The notes under the pieces are model-generated. The model was given only the letters and a program-made list of their open reading frames with translations, had not been told where the DNA came from and ran no database searches. A program made the position numbers and the translations under genes. Shown piece by piece: positions 39,801-51,735 of a stretch of 64,000 bases of DNA. The DNA lies in assembly GCA_017590115.1 (NCBI GenBank), contig JAGGNK010009114.1:20018816-20082815 (forward strand). The letters are read 5' to 3'. Positions within the stretch are counted from its first letter, which is position 1. The number at the start of each line of letters is the position of its first letter. Origin of the DNA: Montifringilla adamsi. Taxonomy: Eukaryota; Chordata; Aves; Passeriformes; Passeridae.

Positions 39801-40668
39801 CCCAGAGGAGGATTGTGTGACTATAGCACTGTACTCCTGATGGATCTCCAGGCCCCACACCAAAGCAGCTACCACCGACCACGCTCTGGCAGCAGGCAGA
39901 ACTGGAGATGTCAAGGAGGTTGCTCAGGCTGGAAGAGCTGATTCCATAGCAGACCGAACAGCTGCAGACACTGGTCACTGCTTAGATTCCTCTCTGAAGG
40001 CTTTTTATACTTCAGGACAAAACTCCCAAACCAACAAAAATATTTTGAGAAAGCTGTCTTATCAAGCTGCATTTGCTTGAAGAAAAGGACTTATTCCAAG
40101 CAACTAGTGCTGGTACTCAGTGCACACACGGACTGACAACAGGAGAAGAAGAAAAAAGAGGAGAAAACCACCAAATTTTAAATGAATTCTGCCTTGAAAT
40201 AACTTCTATACAAAGCCTAGGCACATCAGTGAGAGCTGTGATTTTCAAAGATCATAGAAGCCCTCACATGGGCTGTTTGTGTCTCTAAAGGAACCATAAG
40301 AATTATGCACTCACAGATTACAGAGCTGCACTTTACAATTACATTTGCAGAGAAATTTACCCACAGTTGTACACAGAGAAGTCCTTATTCTCTACCTTTA
40401 TCCAGCCTCCTAAGGAAATGACCCCACTTGCCTATTACCCAATAAATTATAAACCTGTCTCTGTTTTCAACTAAATGGAAAGAGAAAGAGAGGGCTCAGC
40501 AAGAGCTAAAAGTCTCCATGGCTAAACAGCTGGAGAGAAGCATCTGAGGTGTATCCATAAGGCAAAGGATGCAGTGTGAGCACAGACAGAAGAAAACCTG
40601 CAGAAAAAAGACCAGATGACAAAAAAACCCTTCAACTGTCTGCCGCTTTCCTTCCCCCAGCTAGCTGA
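30862..40668. other. Intergenic sequence
   Basis: Nearly 10 kb with no recognised gene. A 17-base A run lies at 31990-32006. Open frames of 183 codons (30952-31503, minus) and 204 codons (38297-38911, plus) have no recognisable domain and are treated as chance. Confidence 0.6.
31990..32006. repeat. Homopolymer A run (17 bases)
   Basis: Uninterrupted A run in intergenic sequence; no retrocopy recognised 5' of it. Confidence 0.9.
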
Positions 40669-41150
40669 TGTTGAGTGTGGGGGGCGGCAGTTTTCCCCCT
40701 GGAGCTCCTTGAATCCCAGTTGTCAGTTGTTTCGGCGCAGTATAAAACACAGGCAGCGCACAGGGGTCCCAGGGAAACTTTATTTGATGGTGTTTCTTCC
40801 CCTCTTTCTTCCTGGGCCCCGATGCAGGGGCCAGCAAAGACTTATATCTCAGGGGAAAGGCAGGGGCAGACCCCACTTCCAACAAATCAGGAGAGTTGGG
40901 AGTAAAAACCCAGGCGGGGAATAACAGTAATGAACCAATAAACTTCCAAGGAAGGAAAACAGTCTTAGGAAATGGGTAAAATTTGGAGAAATAGAAACTA
41001 GAAACTAGCTGACGACATTTCTGGGAAAAGGGCAGAGACAAAGGAAGACCAGCACCAAGGAAAAGTACTAAATCACAAATCCAACCATAGACCCACTGAT
41101 AAAACAAAAAGCACGATAACCTTCAACTGGACCTCAGAATAACTGAACCC
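40669..41150 (-). mobile_element. Probable solo LTR of an endogenous retrovirus
   Basis: On the minus strand the block reads like an LTR: a TATA-like ATATAAG (40847-40841), a GC hairpin GGCCCC/GGGGCC about 15 bases downstream (40832-40815), AATAAA (40784-40779), a G/T-containing stretch, and a CACTCAACA end at 40669. It is clearly GC-richer than its flanks. The 5' (right) edge is uncertain: TGTAATGC ending near 41160 would pair with the CA end, but no matching target-site duplication was found. No gag, pol or env sequence is next to it. Family not identified. Confidence 0.5.
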
Positions 41151-43340
41151 TGCATTACAAATTCAAAAGTAACAGGGTTTCTTTAGTTTATTAAATATTC
41201 TTGTGAGCTGAGAATATAATTTTGCCCATTTCTTTACATTGGACACATTGCTGTTTTTCTCCCAGCCTTCTAATAAAATATAATTAATTTACATTTTAAA
41301 GACCTTGATGGGTTTTCTCATCATGGAACAGTAAATGAGATTAATAATCCTGTTACTGAGCACTTAAATTCATGGATCATTTCCACAGTAGCATTTTCTT
41401 AATTTTTAAAACATACCTTTTATTTGATTTAGAGGTTAGTGCTAATTTATGTAATAAGAGGGAGAAAAGCTGAAGAGTGAGTCAGTGTTTATTGACCTTG
41501 CTAATAGGACACGTTTTTTCAGGCAAAATGGATATATCTTAATTAGTGAAACGGTTGCATTGTCATTTAGCCAATTAATCCTTTCCAAACAAGGGAAGCA
41601 GTAGCAATTTTACTTGAAGTGGATGGAAATAAACTTATCTGCACATTCTGCACATCAATTTACACATTTTAACTTTCCCACTTGCATCAGTAAAAATGCA
41701 GCCCTTAGATTCCCCAAATAAGGCACATTTTCCATTATATCACTCCTTCTTCTTCCAATTAATTTTCTGTAACATCTCACTCCTTTTCATCAAACACTGA
41801 ACACAGAACTATGTAAAGCCACAAACTGCAGGTTATAATTCTTAAGGTTTACGTCCCATTTCTGGAAGTGTTCAGTAGTCAACCAGGGGTTGACTTAAGC
41901 GGTCTCATGAAAACCTAAGACTTCAGATAATTTAGCCAAATTTCATGTTTTTAGACACAGCTGGGCTGGCTCTGATGGTTTATCACCTCCATATCCTGGA
42001 GAGATATAAAGCACAGACATCTGCACATTACCATCAGTCCCTTTGAATTTTAGGAACATTTTAGTGCAAGGTAATGGATTTTCTTACCTTCTCTGCACAC
42101 TGAAACTTGGCCCCTAAAAACCTTAAAATATAGAAAGGAGGATCACTTCTACAGAAAGGGAGTTGATTTCTTTGAAGGCTGGTGTCTACCGCTGGAGAAT
42201 GGAGAAGCATGATTAATTTCCATTGGGATGACGAGGAAACTGTTCTGGAGAAGGGAGGCAGGGTGATACTGCTGTAAGAAAAAGAGATTAAGTTTGTTTA
42301 ATCACTATTGTTTCTGGACACTTATTCCATCTGTACTAGACTAGATATTTAGCTGACAGATAACAGTTCCAAAGAATTATCTATGTTTGATTTACCTAAG
42401 CAGTGAATTATGAACTGTGAATGCTTTCACTGTAAACTCTGATCATGTTTTTGGTCATGTTAAAAGACATATTCAACTCTTAGCTCATCTCTTAAAAGAT
42501 CAACTGCTTCCCTCAGGACTCCTAGAAGAAAAAAAACAATGTGTACAAGTTCAGGCAGTTGTTTGTAGTTAGAGAAATCTGCAGATATCCAGACCTGCAT
42601 TCTGAACAATCCCTTGTCAATTAGACAGTTAGCAGAAACTTAACCGCTTTTTATTTCTTCAAAATGAGCAGAGATAGTTTGTAGCTAGTATAATACAGGC
42701 TATTCTACAGTTTTTCACCCCGCTTTCTCCTTGTCTGTCTCCCTGAGGTTTTTACAAGTTGTCTACACTGATCACTCTCTGAAATAAACTTATTTTCTTA
42801 GGCATTTTAAGTATACCTGGAAAGAAGTATGGCTCCTAGGAATGTAGTGTGTATTGTTGCAATTTCCATGCCTTTTAGTACAGAAGATTTGTGCTTTTCA
42901 GCACAAACAGCCTGGATCACTCTGTAAAATGAGCAATCAATTCATTATGGATAAAAACAATTTTGTCTGAAGTCCAGCTTGCTGACAAGAAAGTAGGAGA
43001 CATCTCAGCTGCAAGATGATATGCTGAGAAATCTCCTTTCCTAGGAAATACACCCAGAGCATTATAGGTTTCTCATGAGGCTCTGCCGTTCATTCACTCA
43101 ACCCATGCATGCTTTTGCCAAGACCTGTGCACTCACTGAGTGAAATCCCTGAACAGCTATTGAGACTTGTTTGGGCATTGTCTTTGTAGACAGTAATGGT
43201 GTCCAAGGCTTCCTTTTCCTTAAAAATATCAAATGTATTATTTACTGTCAAGTCTGAGATTTAGCAACTTACCTGCAAAAATTCAAGGACAGGTCATAAC
43301 TAAAAAAAACAAAATCAGAAGATTGTGGTAATGAGGTCTT
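41151..43340. other. Intergenic sequence downstream of CFAP221
   Basis: AT-rich sequence between the probable LTR and the likely CFAP221 poly(A) site. No exon, RNA gene or recognisable repeat was seen. Confidence 0.6.
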
Positions 43341-43347
43341 TTCACAT

Positions 43348-43353
43348 TTTATT
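43348..43353 (-). terminator. Likely CFAP221 polyadenylation signal
   Basis: AATAAA on the minus strand about 310 bases after the CFAP221 stop codon. A T-rich stretch (TGATTTTGTTTTTTTTAG) follows within about 40 bases, as expected downstream of a cleavage site. Confidence 0.65.
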
Positions 43354-43659
43354 TGAAAACTGTGGGCTGTAAACTAATTACCAAACTATTTACATGGTAG
43401 TACTGAGGTTTTCTGATCCTTCACACCATAAGAAAATAAGCAAGTGCAAGGCTGAGGTTTCTCACTGGAGTAAATTTTGTGTTTGGGATAGTGAGCACAG
43501 TGAGAGTCCTTGACAGAGGTGGCATTACTGGTGGTTCTCTTCTCTCTTCTTATGAAGTTGCTGACCTCACTGAACAAAAGTAAATGTAGCTGAGATGGGG
43601 GAGGCCTCATACATTAACAGCATAAGCAGGGCCAGGCCATGAACTTTGTAAAATTACTC

Positions 43660-43783
43660 TTATCCCAGAATAAGGGTTTTATTAAGTGCTTTCAGCTTCA
43701 ATGTCTCCAGATGTTTTCGAATCTTCTCTCCCATCTCACTGTTCTGGAGTTGAAAATGTCCATCTGGACCATTGTGTGGGTCT
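43660..43783 (-). CDS. CFAP221: CFAP221 coding exon 23 (last)
   Basis: Residues 798-838 and stop TAA at 43662-43660: [20 protein letters not shown] then [17 protein letters not shown]. The end aligns to human LRGKALNTYLILE. Confidence 0.95.
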
Positions 43784-46700
43784 CTGCAAGAAATTTAAAG
43801 CATCATTTGTATTTATAATAATCAGGAAAACTACTTAGGAATGTCTTTAAAATCCAGAGAAAGAGACACTCGCGATTTCTTTTCTCATAATGAACACAGG
43901 GTATTCCATCACTGATGCAGAACTGAAAAGGTAGTGAAACTCTGGAAAGAACACTTAACTCTTGGCTTGGCCAGTCAGAAAAGTTAACCATCTGACAGGT
44001 CAACACAAACTGACTATTACATTTTATCCATGTAGGGACACATGCTGTGATTGCCAGAACAAGGGCAGCCACATTTGTCCTGGTTTGCCTTAAGGACAGA
44101 AATGCTGAAACTGCTCTAGAGGAGCAGTATGTTCTCTGTCACCCAGTGAAACACCACCACCTCAATAACAACAAAGAACCTTTCAGTGACAACATAAAGG
44201 ATTGGGACTTCATTGTTTGCTGAGAAATTTTTGCTTCCCTCTTTACAAACCCAAAATAATAGAGAAGATTTCAACAAGTAAATATCAATACCCAGAGTTG
44301 TCTAATACTAAAAATTATTTAAAATTTTTTTTCTGAAAACATCTAAGATTTAAGAAAAAAAGAAACTTAAGGTTATAAAATGACTCACCCAGGAAAAGCA
44401 CTGTCCAGCACTGTATCACTGTGGAGAAAAAAGGCCACTTTTTAGTTACTCAAGTTGTCCCAAATCCCCATGTTCTGTCAACCAGTGTCATAAAATGTAA
44501 AAACCAGTACTGAGTGCAACACATCTGCATTTTTACAGCAAATTCTTTTCAATCAGTGCTGTAGTAATCACTAGACAGCAATCAGTGTTTTGTCAGAGAC
44601 CTCACAATAGCAGTACTGTTTTAAATTTTAATAGCTGACAGCTGAATGGGATTTCAATGCCAATCAAATTACTCCCCTCTAATAGGAAAGCAGACATTCA
44701 AATCTCTTGATAGCTCTCAAAGATGAGGTTATCTTGAACATCCTGGTATCTAAGCCACATCATGACCACTTTAAAGAGGGGAGAACTGTTGGACAGAAAT
44801 GAATTCACTTGCCCCAAGGTTAAAACTCAGCGCTTTCACCTGTGGTGCTCTGCACTCACATGTCACCACACTGCCTGCTGTGATGTGTGTTGGGGGAGTG
44901 TGAAGCTCAAGCAGAGCAAACATGAAACTCATAAGAAAAGCCAGAGAAAAAAGCACCATGCCAAGGGGAAATTCTAAGGGCCCTTTTCTCTGCCAGCATT
45001 AATAAATATCTAACCAAAAGGGTCAATGAAAAGCAAAAGTCACTGCTCCAAGAATGCTGAACATCTCTAAGAAAGCAAGCAAACCGCCTCAAGTGTTAGA
45101 TCATGCTGACATAACCATAATCAGAGATTCAGGTCAATGTATCACATTCGCAGCTGCCTTCTGGAGTAAAACCCAGAGACTGAATTTGCAGTGCAAATTT
45201 GCTCACAGTACTAGATCTGCTTTCCACTTGTGATGGAGTCCCTAGAGCATCTCAGTATGACTTTCTATGCAATTCTGAAAGGGATGCTTGACTTTAGATT
45301 CCATTTCTCTCTCCTAATTTCAAAATATACCTACCTTTCTATTTTTGCTGATTGTTCTTCATCTTCTTCTGAGAGTGCCCCTGCCATCTGTGGAAATTCA
45401 GCTTTCACCATCTCTGGAGTAAGAATCACATTGAACTCAGCTTCATCTGTCTCACTGAAAATTAGTAAGATGATGAACAATTTGCCTTTGTCCTTTTGAA
45501 AGTATTTTTTTAGCCAACAAGAACAAAAGTATGTTTTATGCAAAAGACACTTTGTGCTTTTGCTTTTGAGGATCTCTTGGGACAGGTTTTGACACATCCA
45601 TACAAGTGGTTTACACAGATTCAATAACAGCATATACAGAACAGAGAAGAAACTTACAGGTCAATTATGTTCTCTTTGTCTCTCTCAGGTAAGTCATTCA
45701 GCACTGGTGGTACATCTGCTGGAAGCATATCTGAACTGTAAGGGTCCCTGTGATGGAAATAGTATTAGTTTAATGTATTAATACTAATGGCATTTTCATA
45801 TTTTGAAGCTTCACAGCAGTTGCAGTTACAATGAAGATGATGTACTTTTAAATATTTGTGGAAAATCTGGCTGCACCAGAAACTGCTGTGATATGAGGGA
45901 ATGTGAGCCTGAGAGATGTTGGCTACCACTGGTTGCAAGTGTCCATAAATTAAAGGTTTTACAGACAGATAGAGTTGGTACCTCCTGGCGTCTTCTAGGA
46001 CTGAGTCAACAAGCTTTCAGGAGAGATGTTATTGAAAGCCCAGACTGGAATTCTCCTTCCTGGGCTAGGCATTTCTTTTAATGATATTGCTCTTAATCCA
46101 CCCTTCTAGGAGCTCAGTTTCTGTTGGTTTTGGATTTCTGAGCAGCAATTAATTCCACTTGTAGGCCCACTTTCATTTCTGGGACTAGTGACTGATCAAT
46201 TTAGTTACAGGCAGCAGAAACTAGTGCAGGACAGAAGATTGGTATTTTCAAATTCTGTCTTACCTAAGTGCCGTATTTGTCAATGTGGGAATGTTAGAAA
46301 AAGTGGAATACTCCAGCGGTGAGAATTTTCTCCATTCCATTACTCCACAAATCACTTCCTGAAATGACAATTGATATACAATCAGACCTCTAATACATAA
46401 TGCTATAGGGAGAGAAGCTTGCAGGACAGAGCGTCATGGCTGAGAATTGAATCTGGGGAGCTGAATATTTCGAAGATCCTCCCAAGGACATGAAAACACA
46501 ACAGTGAACACATGGGAAGAGCAAAGAAACACGAAGGCATAAGTAACAGACATGGATAAAGCCTAAGTAGAATTAGTCACCCTGACCTATGTACTGACTA
46601 TTTAGGTGCATGCATAATTTATATTTGAAAATATTTTCTATCTAGAATGACTCCACCTTCCATTTTGATTCCTTAGAGCAAGTTCTCAGGAAGAACATAC

Positions 46701-49700
46701 CCAAGACACATACCCATACAATAAACCCAAAAGGCCATACCTTGTGATCCAGAAACTTCTTTTGTGTGACTGGAATACTGGATCCTTTGGGGCATTCCTT
46801 GGTAACAATATATTTTGGATGAGGACAAAGATGATATTCAATATTTGATTCACAATAGGCCAAAGGAAGTAAAAATGGAACTAATCCTGGAGTGGGGTTC
46901 TAAAAACAATGAAGAGATTATTTTAATAAATTGTTCTGAGTACCATAACAAATCTAATTAATGAAAATTCAGTTCTTACAACTAATGTTGTACTCCCCAG
47001 ATTCACAGTTTTGTCTTATTGTGACTGCTCTGTTTGGTATGATCCTTCACTTTAAGGTCTGTACCTTACCCTCAGCCTACAATGTTGTCTGATTTATTCA
47101 TGCTCCCTACTGTCTAAAATACAGCAATTTAGCTGTTGTCTCCAAGTCTGAAAGAAAAAAACTATTGCCTAATTATTCTGAAATCCATTGCTGACTCTCT
47201 GAATAGTTCAGAATCCAAGAAGAGGAAATGGACTTGCTATGGTGGAAGCCACAGCACACATGGCTTCACATTTTGCTATCCATTTCCCCGCATTAGCATC
47301 TGTTTCTGGATAAAGCCCAGTGCTGGGTAGCGTGGGATCAAGCTGTGCCTGGCTCTCACACTGCTATGACAGAGGGATGAAAGAGATGCACAGAGGATCT
47401 CATCAGCACATCCACCGGAGTCCTGGCTGCGTGTGAGGAGGACGAGTCTACATCCTAGATGTTATGCCAAGGTCACCAGACCAGCACAGTGGGCAGGGCT
47501 GGGAGCCAGAGCCACCCACAGCAGGCACAGTGCCATGCTGGTGGGAGATCTGCCTGTGCCCATGCACAGCCCTGCACTGAGCCCTGCAGCTGTCTCTGCC
47601 TGCTCAGAGGCACCTCAGGATCTCCAGGCTGTGCTGCACTGTGGGAAATACCTCCTGCAGCTGGTGACACCCAGCACAATCCACATGACAACAGTAACAG
47701 AAAACCTTCCCATGCAAGTGGCAGTGATTTTTTGAATCTCTGTATCTAACAACTTGGAAATGTGGTTTGGGATGCTGCGAGAACTCTTAGAAACTGTAAG
47801 GCAGCAGGATGCAATGTGAGCAGAGTTTGACTTCACTTCTCTGTTTACCCACGGATTAGGCAGATCTGTAGTCACCCAGCTGAACAGGAGGAAAACACTG
47901 CACCTATCCTACCTACCTGGGCAAGAATGAGAGGTTACAGATGGACTGAGATGCCAAGATCATGGCCTTTCCTCTAACGTCCAAATGGGGAAACAAATGG
48001 AGAAGAAGAGAGGGGTTCCATAGTGTTCCCAGAAACCCCATGATTAATGATCATTCGTGGAGTGTCAGACTGGAAGAGTCTCCAGTTCTCTGCTTTCTCT
48101 GCAATTTTGTCTTATCATCCCTCCCCTGAACTGATCTAAACCCACTCTAAACTGAAACGGTGCCCCTCTCAGTGGGATGAACTCTGTGATTCCTATCTAC
48201 CAAAGCTTGCACCATGAAGGATTAGTCTCACTCTGGATCATTTTAAAACCAATCTGAGTAAGAAAACTTCCCACATATTCCACATCAGGCTTCTGATGAA
48301 ACAAGCATGCTTCTGCTTCTTTCTTAAGTTCTTTATGGAAGCAAACTCCTACTTACAAAAATGCGAAGTGGGTTGCCCTCTCTTGGGTGGAATAAAGCTT
48401 GGGGAGGAACCAGGTGTAAAAGGCTGATATCCCCTTCTGCTGCTTCTTTGTCAAAATCTCTCCTCTGAGAGGGCTGCCCCTCAGGAGAAGGAGCTACTTG
48501 AATCAATTCATCCTTGAAAAATACAGACATCAAAGATTTTTAGAGTGTAGTAAATCTTTCAGTATAAAACGTTGAGACAAAATTAATCAAATAATTGTGG
48601 AAACGTAGGGTTGGGAGTGACTTTGTTACCTGGGCTCCCTGCCTCAGTGGTCGGGAAAGTTTTACAGGTTTGTAACTTGTAGCTGCATAGTGTGTACAAA
48701 CTGGCTGATACTTCATAATGTTGCAATGCTGAGGAACCTAAGTGCAAAGAAAAAAGATGTGCTGCAGAAAGTGACAATAATCACTTTCAGTTAACTCATA
48801 AATGGAGTGGAATGCTTGGCTTTATCATGGACACATCATATCTCCATGGTAAAAGACACTCGGAGCGCTCTCCCAGGACATGATACATAACTAAAACTTT
48901 AAGAAGCCATACTTCACCAGAACTTTGATCTTTGAGATACAATAATTTCAGCTGAGGTCTGGAGAGAGGGGAATATTGCTGGCTGTAAACTGGGTACTTA
49001 TGGAAACTGGTGAGCTTTGGTTTTAATAAAAGCATGCTAATCATACAGCCTTATTAAGGAAACATTTTTACTGGGCTGTGCAGAGGCCATTTAACTACAC
49101 AGGTAAGAGAAACATGGGGGAGCTGTACTGACTCACCTTCAAGTCATAAAAAGGAAGAATATGTTCGACTTTCACATCTGCAGATTCAATAGGAACTGGG
49201 CCAAGAGCATCAGGTGCCTGAAACAGAACAGTATTTAAAACCAGTAATATGGTGGGCATTTTGTTTTGTATTGGCAACAATCCATGAGCACAGCTAATTG
49301 AAAACATATGGAAATAATTATGCAAATATTTGTTTTATACAGTTTGATATTTCTGTTGTTCTTTCTTGGACTCCAGCATTTCAGCTATTTTTTTTTCTTT
49401 GCTTCTGAAAAATGGATGTTAACCTGAGCATTAATGTATTGTTCACAATTTTAGGATACAATTAAGAAAATGAAAATATTTTTTTACTGTTTTCAGCAGA
49501 ACCCTTAGTAAATCTGAAGTCCTGAATTAATTTGCCAGAACCCTGGAACACCAGTCACACTGTGAAATTTTAATAAAAGGACTATCAGCCCTGGGGCCAA
49601 TGTCTACAACAAAATTCTGTCTGAAGTGCTGACTAATATTTGAGTTACTGTACCTACCAAATAACTGTGTAGTTCATGGGACCTGTAAAAGGGGAATTCA

Positions 49701-51694
49701 AAAGGCAATATACGATCTTCAGATATTCTGGAAGAAAAGTCCTTATGTTCTTCACTCTTCTCTCCTTTGCTGAAACTCCTGCTTTCTGTCATGAGTGGAA
49801 ACCAAATATGAAGATTTTGTAATGTATCTTAATACACTGTTTCAGAATAGAATCAAGCCACAAAATGTATTTAACATTTTCCTAAACCAGGATGTCTAGT
49901 AATTTAAATATAAAAAGTAAGGTAATACTTCCTAAAGACTTCAAATGTCACATCTATAAGATATGGGCATAATACCTTGAATAGCAGACAGATTTAATTT
50001 CCTCTTTCCTAAAAAGACATCACAGCCCATTCCTTCCAACATGATTCACAGCAAGGCTGAGACAAGTCAGAGGCCTCTTCTCTTACACTACTTGTCATTA
50101 TGCCTTCTATTTGCAGCATTCCTCCATCTCCTGCATCTCCTGCATCTCCTGGGCATTAAAAGTGCCTATCTGCAGAAGCACCTTAGGAAAAGGCCTAATA
50201 TGGAACAGTGTGTCTCAGGAGCTGTCAAATTGTGTGTGTCTACAAGGGAGTGAGAAATAGGAGGCTCAAATTCTTCTCTGTCTCCTATTTACCCAACTGT
50301 GACTCCCATCCAAAGCCAGTTTTCTTCTATGATGTTAAATAACAAGTCACTTTTCCAGACCAGCACGTTCATTTCAGTGTAAAAAAAAATGCAATTGATT
50401 AAAAACTTCTATCAGAAAATAATGAGGACAAAAACTCAACCCAGTACTGGCCACCTGGCAATGTGTCTCATGGTTTCTACTGCTCATTTCACTGAGTTCA
50501 GACATCTTGCCCTCATCACATTCAGGTGTCTTTCCCCCTTCCATCCCCCCTGCAGTAAGCTCCTCTCATCCTGGGACTCTCACCTCCTGGGCTCCACCTG
50601 ATCTGTTCATCTCCCTGTCTCTCACACAGTCCCATCTGTCCTTTCATTGCTCCTCAGGCCTACACACAGAACCACAGAATGGTTTGGGTTAGAAGGAACC
50701 TTTAAAAACCACCTAGTCCAACCCTTCTGCCAGGGGCAGGGACATCTATCACTACATCAGGTTGCCCAAAGCCCCACCCAACCTGGCCTTGAACAGTTCC
50801 AATGATGGATGATCCACTGCTTCTGCCCTGTTATTAAGTAGATAAACTGCAAGGTTTCTAAGAATAGTTAATCACATTTCTTAAACATGGTAAATAATGT
50901 GTATGGAAAATAGATGTATCTTGACTACAGCCATTTCCACTCCTTAGCAGGGCCTGTTGCCATAGGATAAGTGGTAATGGTTTTGAACTAAAATAAGGTA
51001 GTTTCAGACTAGATATAAGGAAGAATTTTTTTTGCAACAAGGATGGTAAAACACTGGAACAAGTTGCCCAAAGAGGTGATGGATGTCCCATCCCTGACAA
51101 CATTTAAGGTCAGGCTGGACAGGGCTCTGAGCAACCTGCTCTCATTGAAGATGTCCCTGCCTATTGCAGGGAGGTTGGACAGGATGGCCTTTAAAAGCCA
51201 TCCAATCCAAATCACTCTAAGCCTCTACCTTGTCACACTTCTATTTCTTACTGGAAAACTCCTTTCTAAGGACTCTATGTTTATATGTAATGCATCTGAC
51301 ACACTGCAACACAACCTGAGTTATCATAGGCCATGGCCAAATATCAACTTGTTCTTCTAATCCTTACCAGACACAGATCCTTCCTCCAGACCTCCAGCCT
51401 CCCTGGGCAGTCCACGGAACAGAAGCAATAAACGTTTTAGACGAATCTGAACCAAAATCTGAAAGAATGATTTTTAAATTCAAGTCAAACACCCTAAGAT
51501 TTACAGCCACAGAAATACTGTATATGTTGCACCTGTAGTTATTCTCCAGAGCTCACTCAGACACCTTTGTTTGAGAATTTTAATATAGTTTTCTGTTCAG
51601 AGAAAATGGGAAAGATGTAGAATGGATCTCAACTCTATAATGACATTTCACAATAAATACAGTTAAATTTTTAAATTTAGTCTTACAGGTTAAT

Positions 51695-51735
<41 letters not shown>

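Noticed and set aside
40739..40747. Plus-strand TATA-like sequence (GTATAAAAC)
   Set aside because: It lies inside the U5-like part of the minus-strand LTR, and no plus-strand gene or poly(A) arrangement follows it.
40661..41107. 148-codon minus-strand open frame
   Set aside because: It coincides with the probable LTR and resembles no known retroviral protein; LTRs do not normally code.
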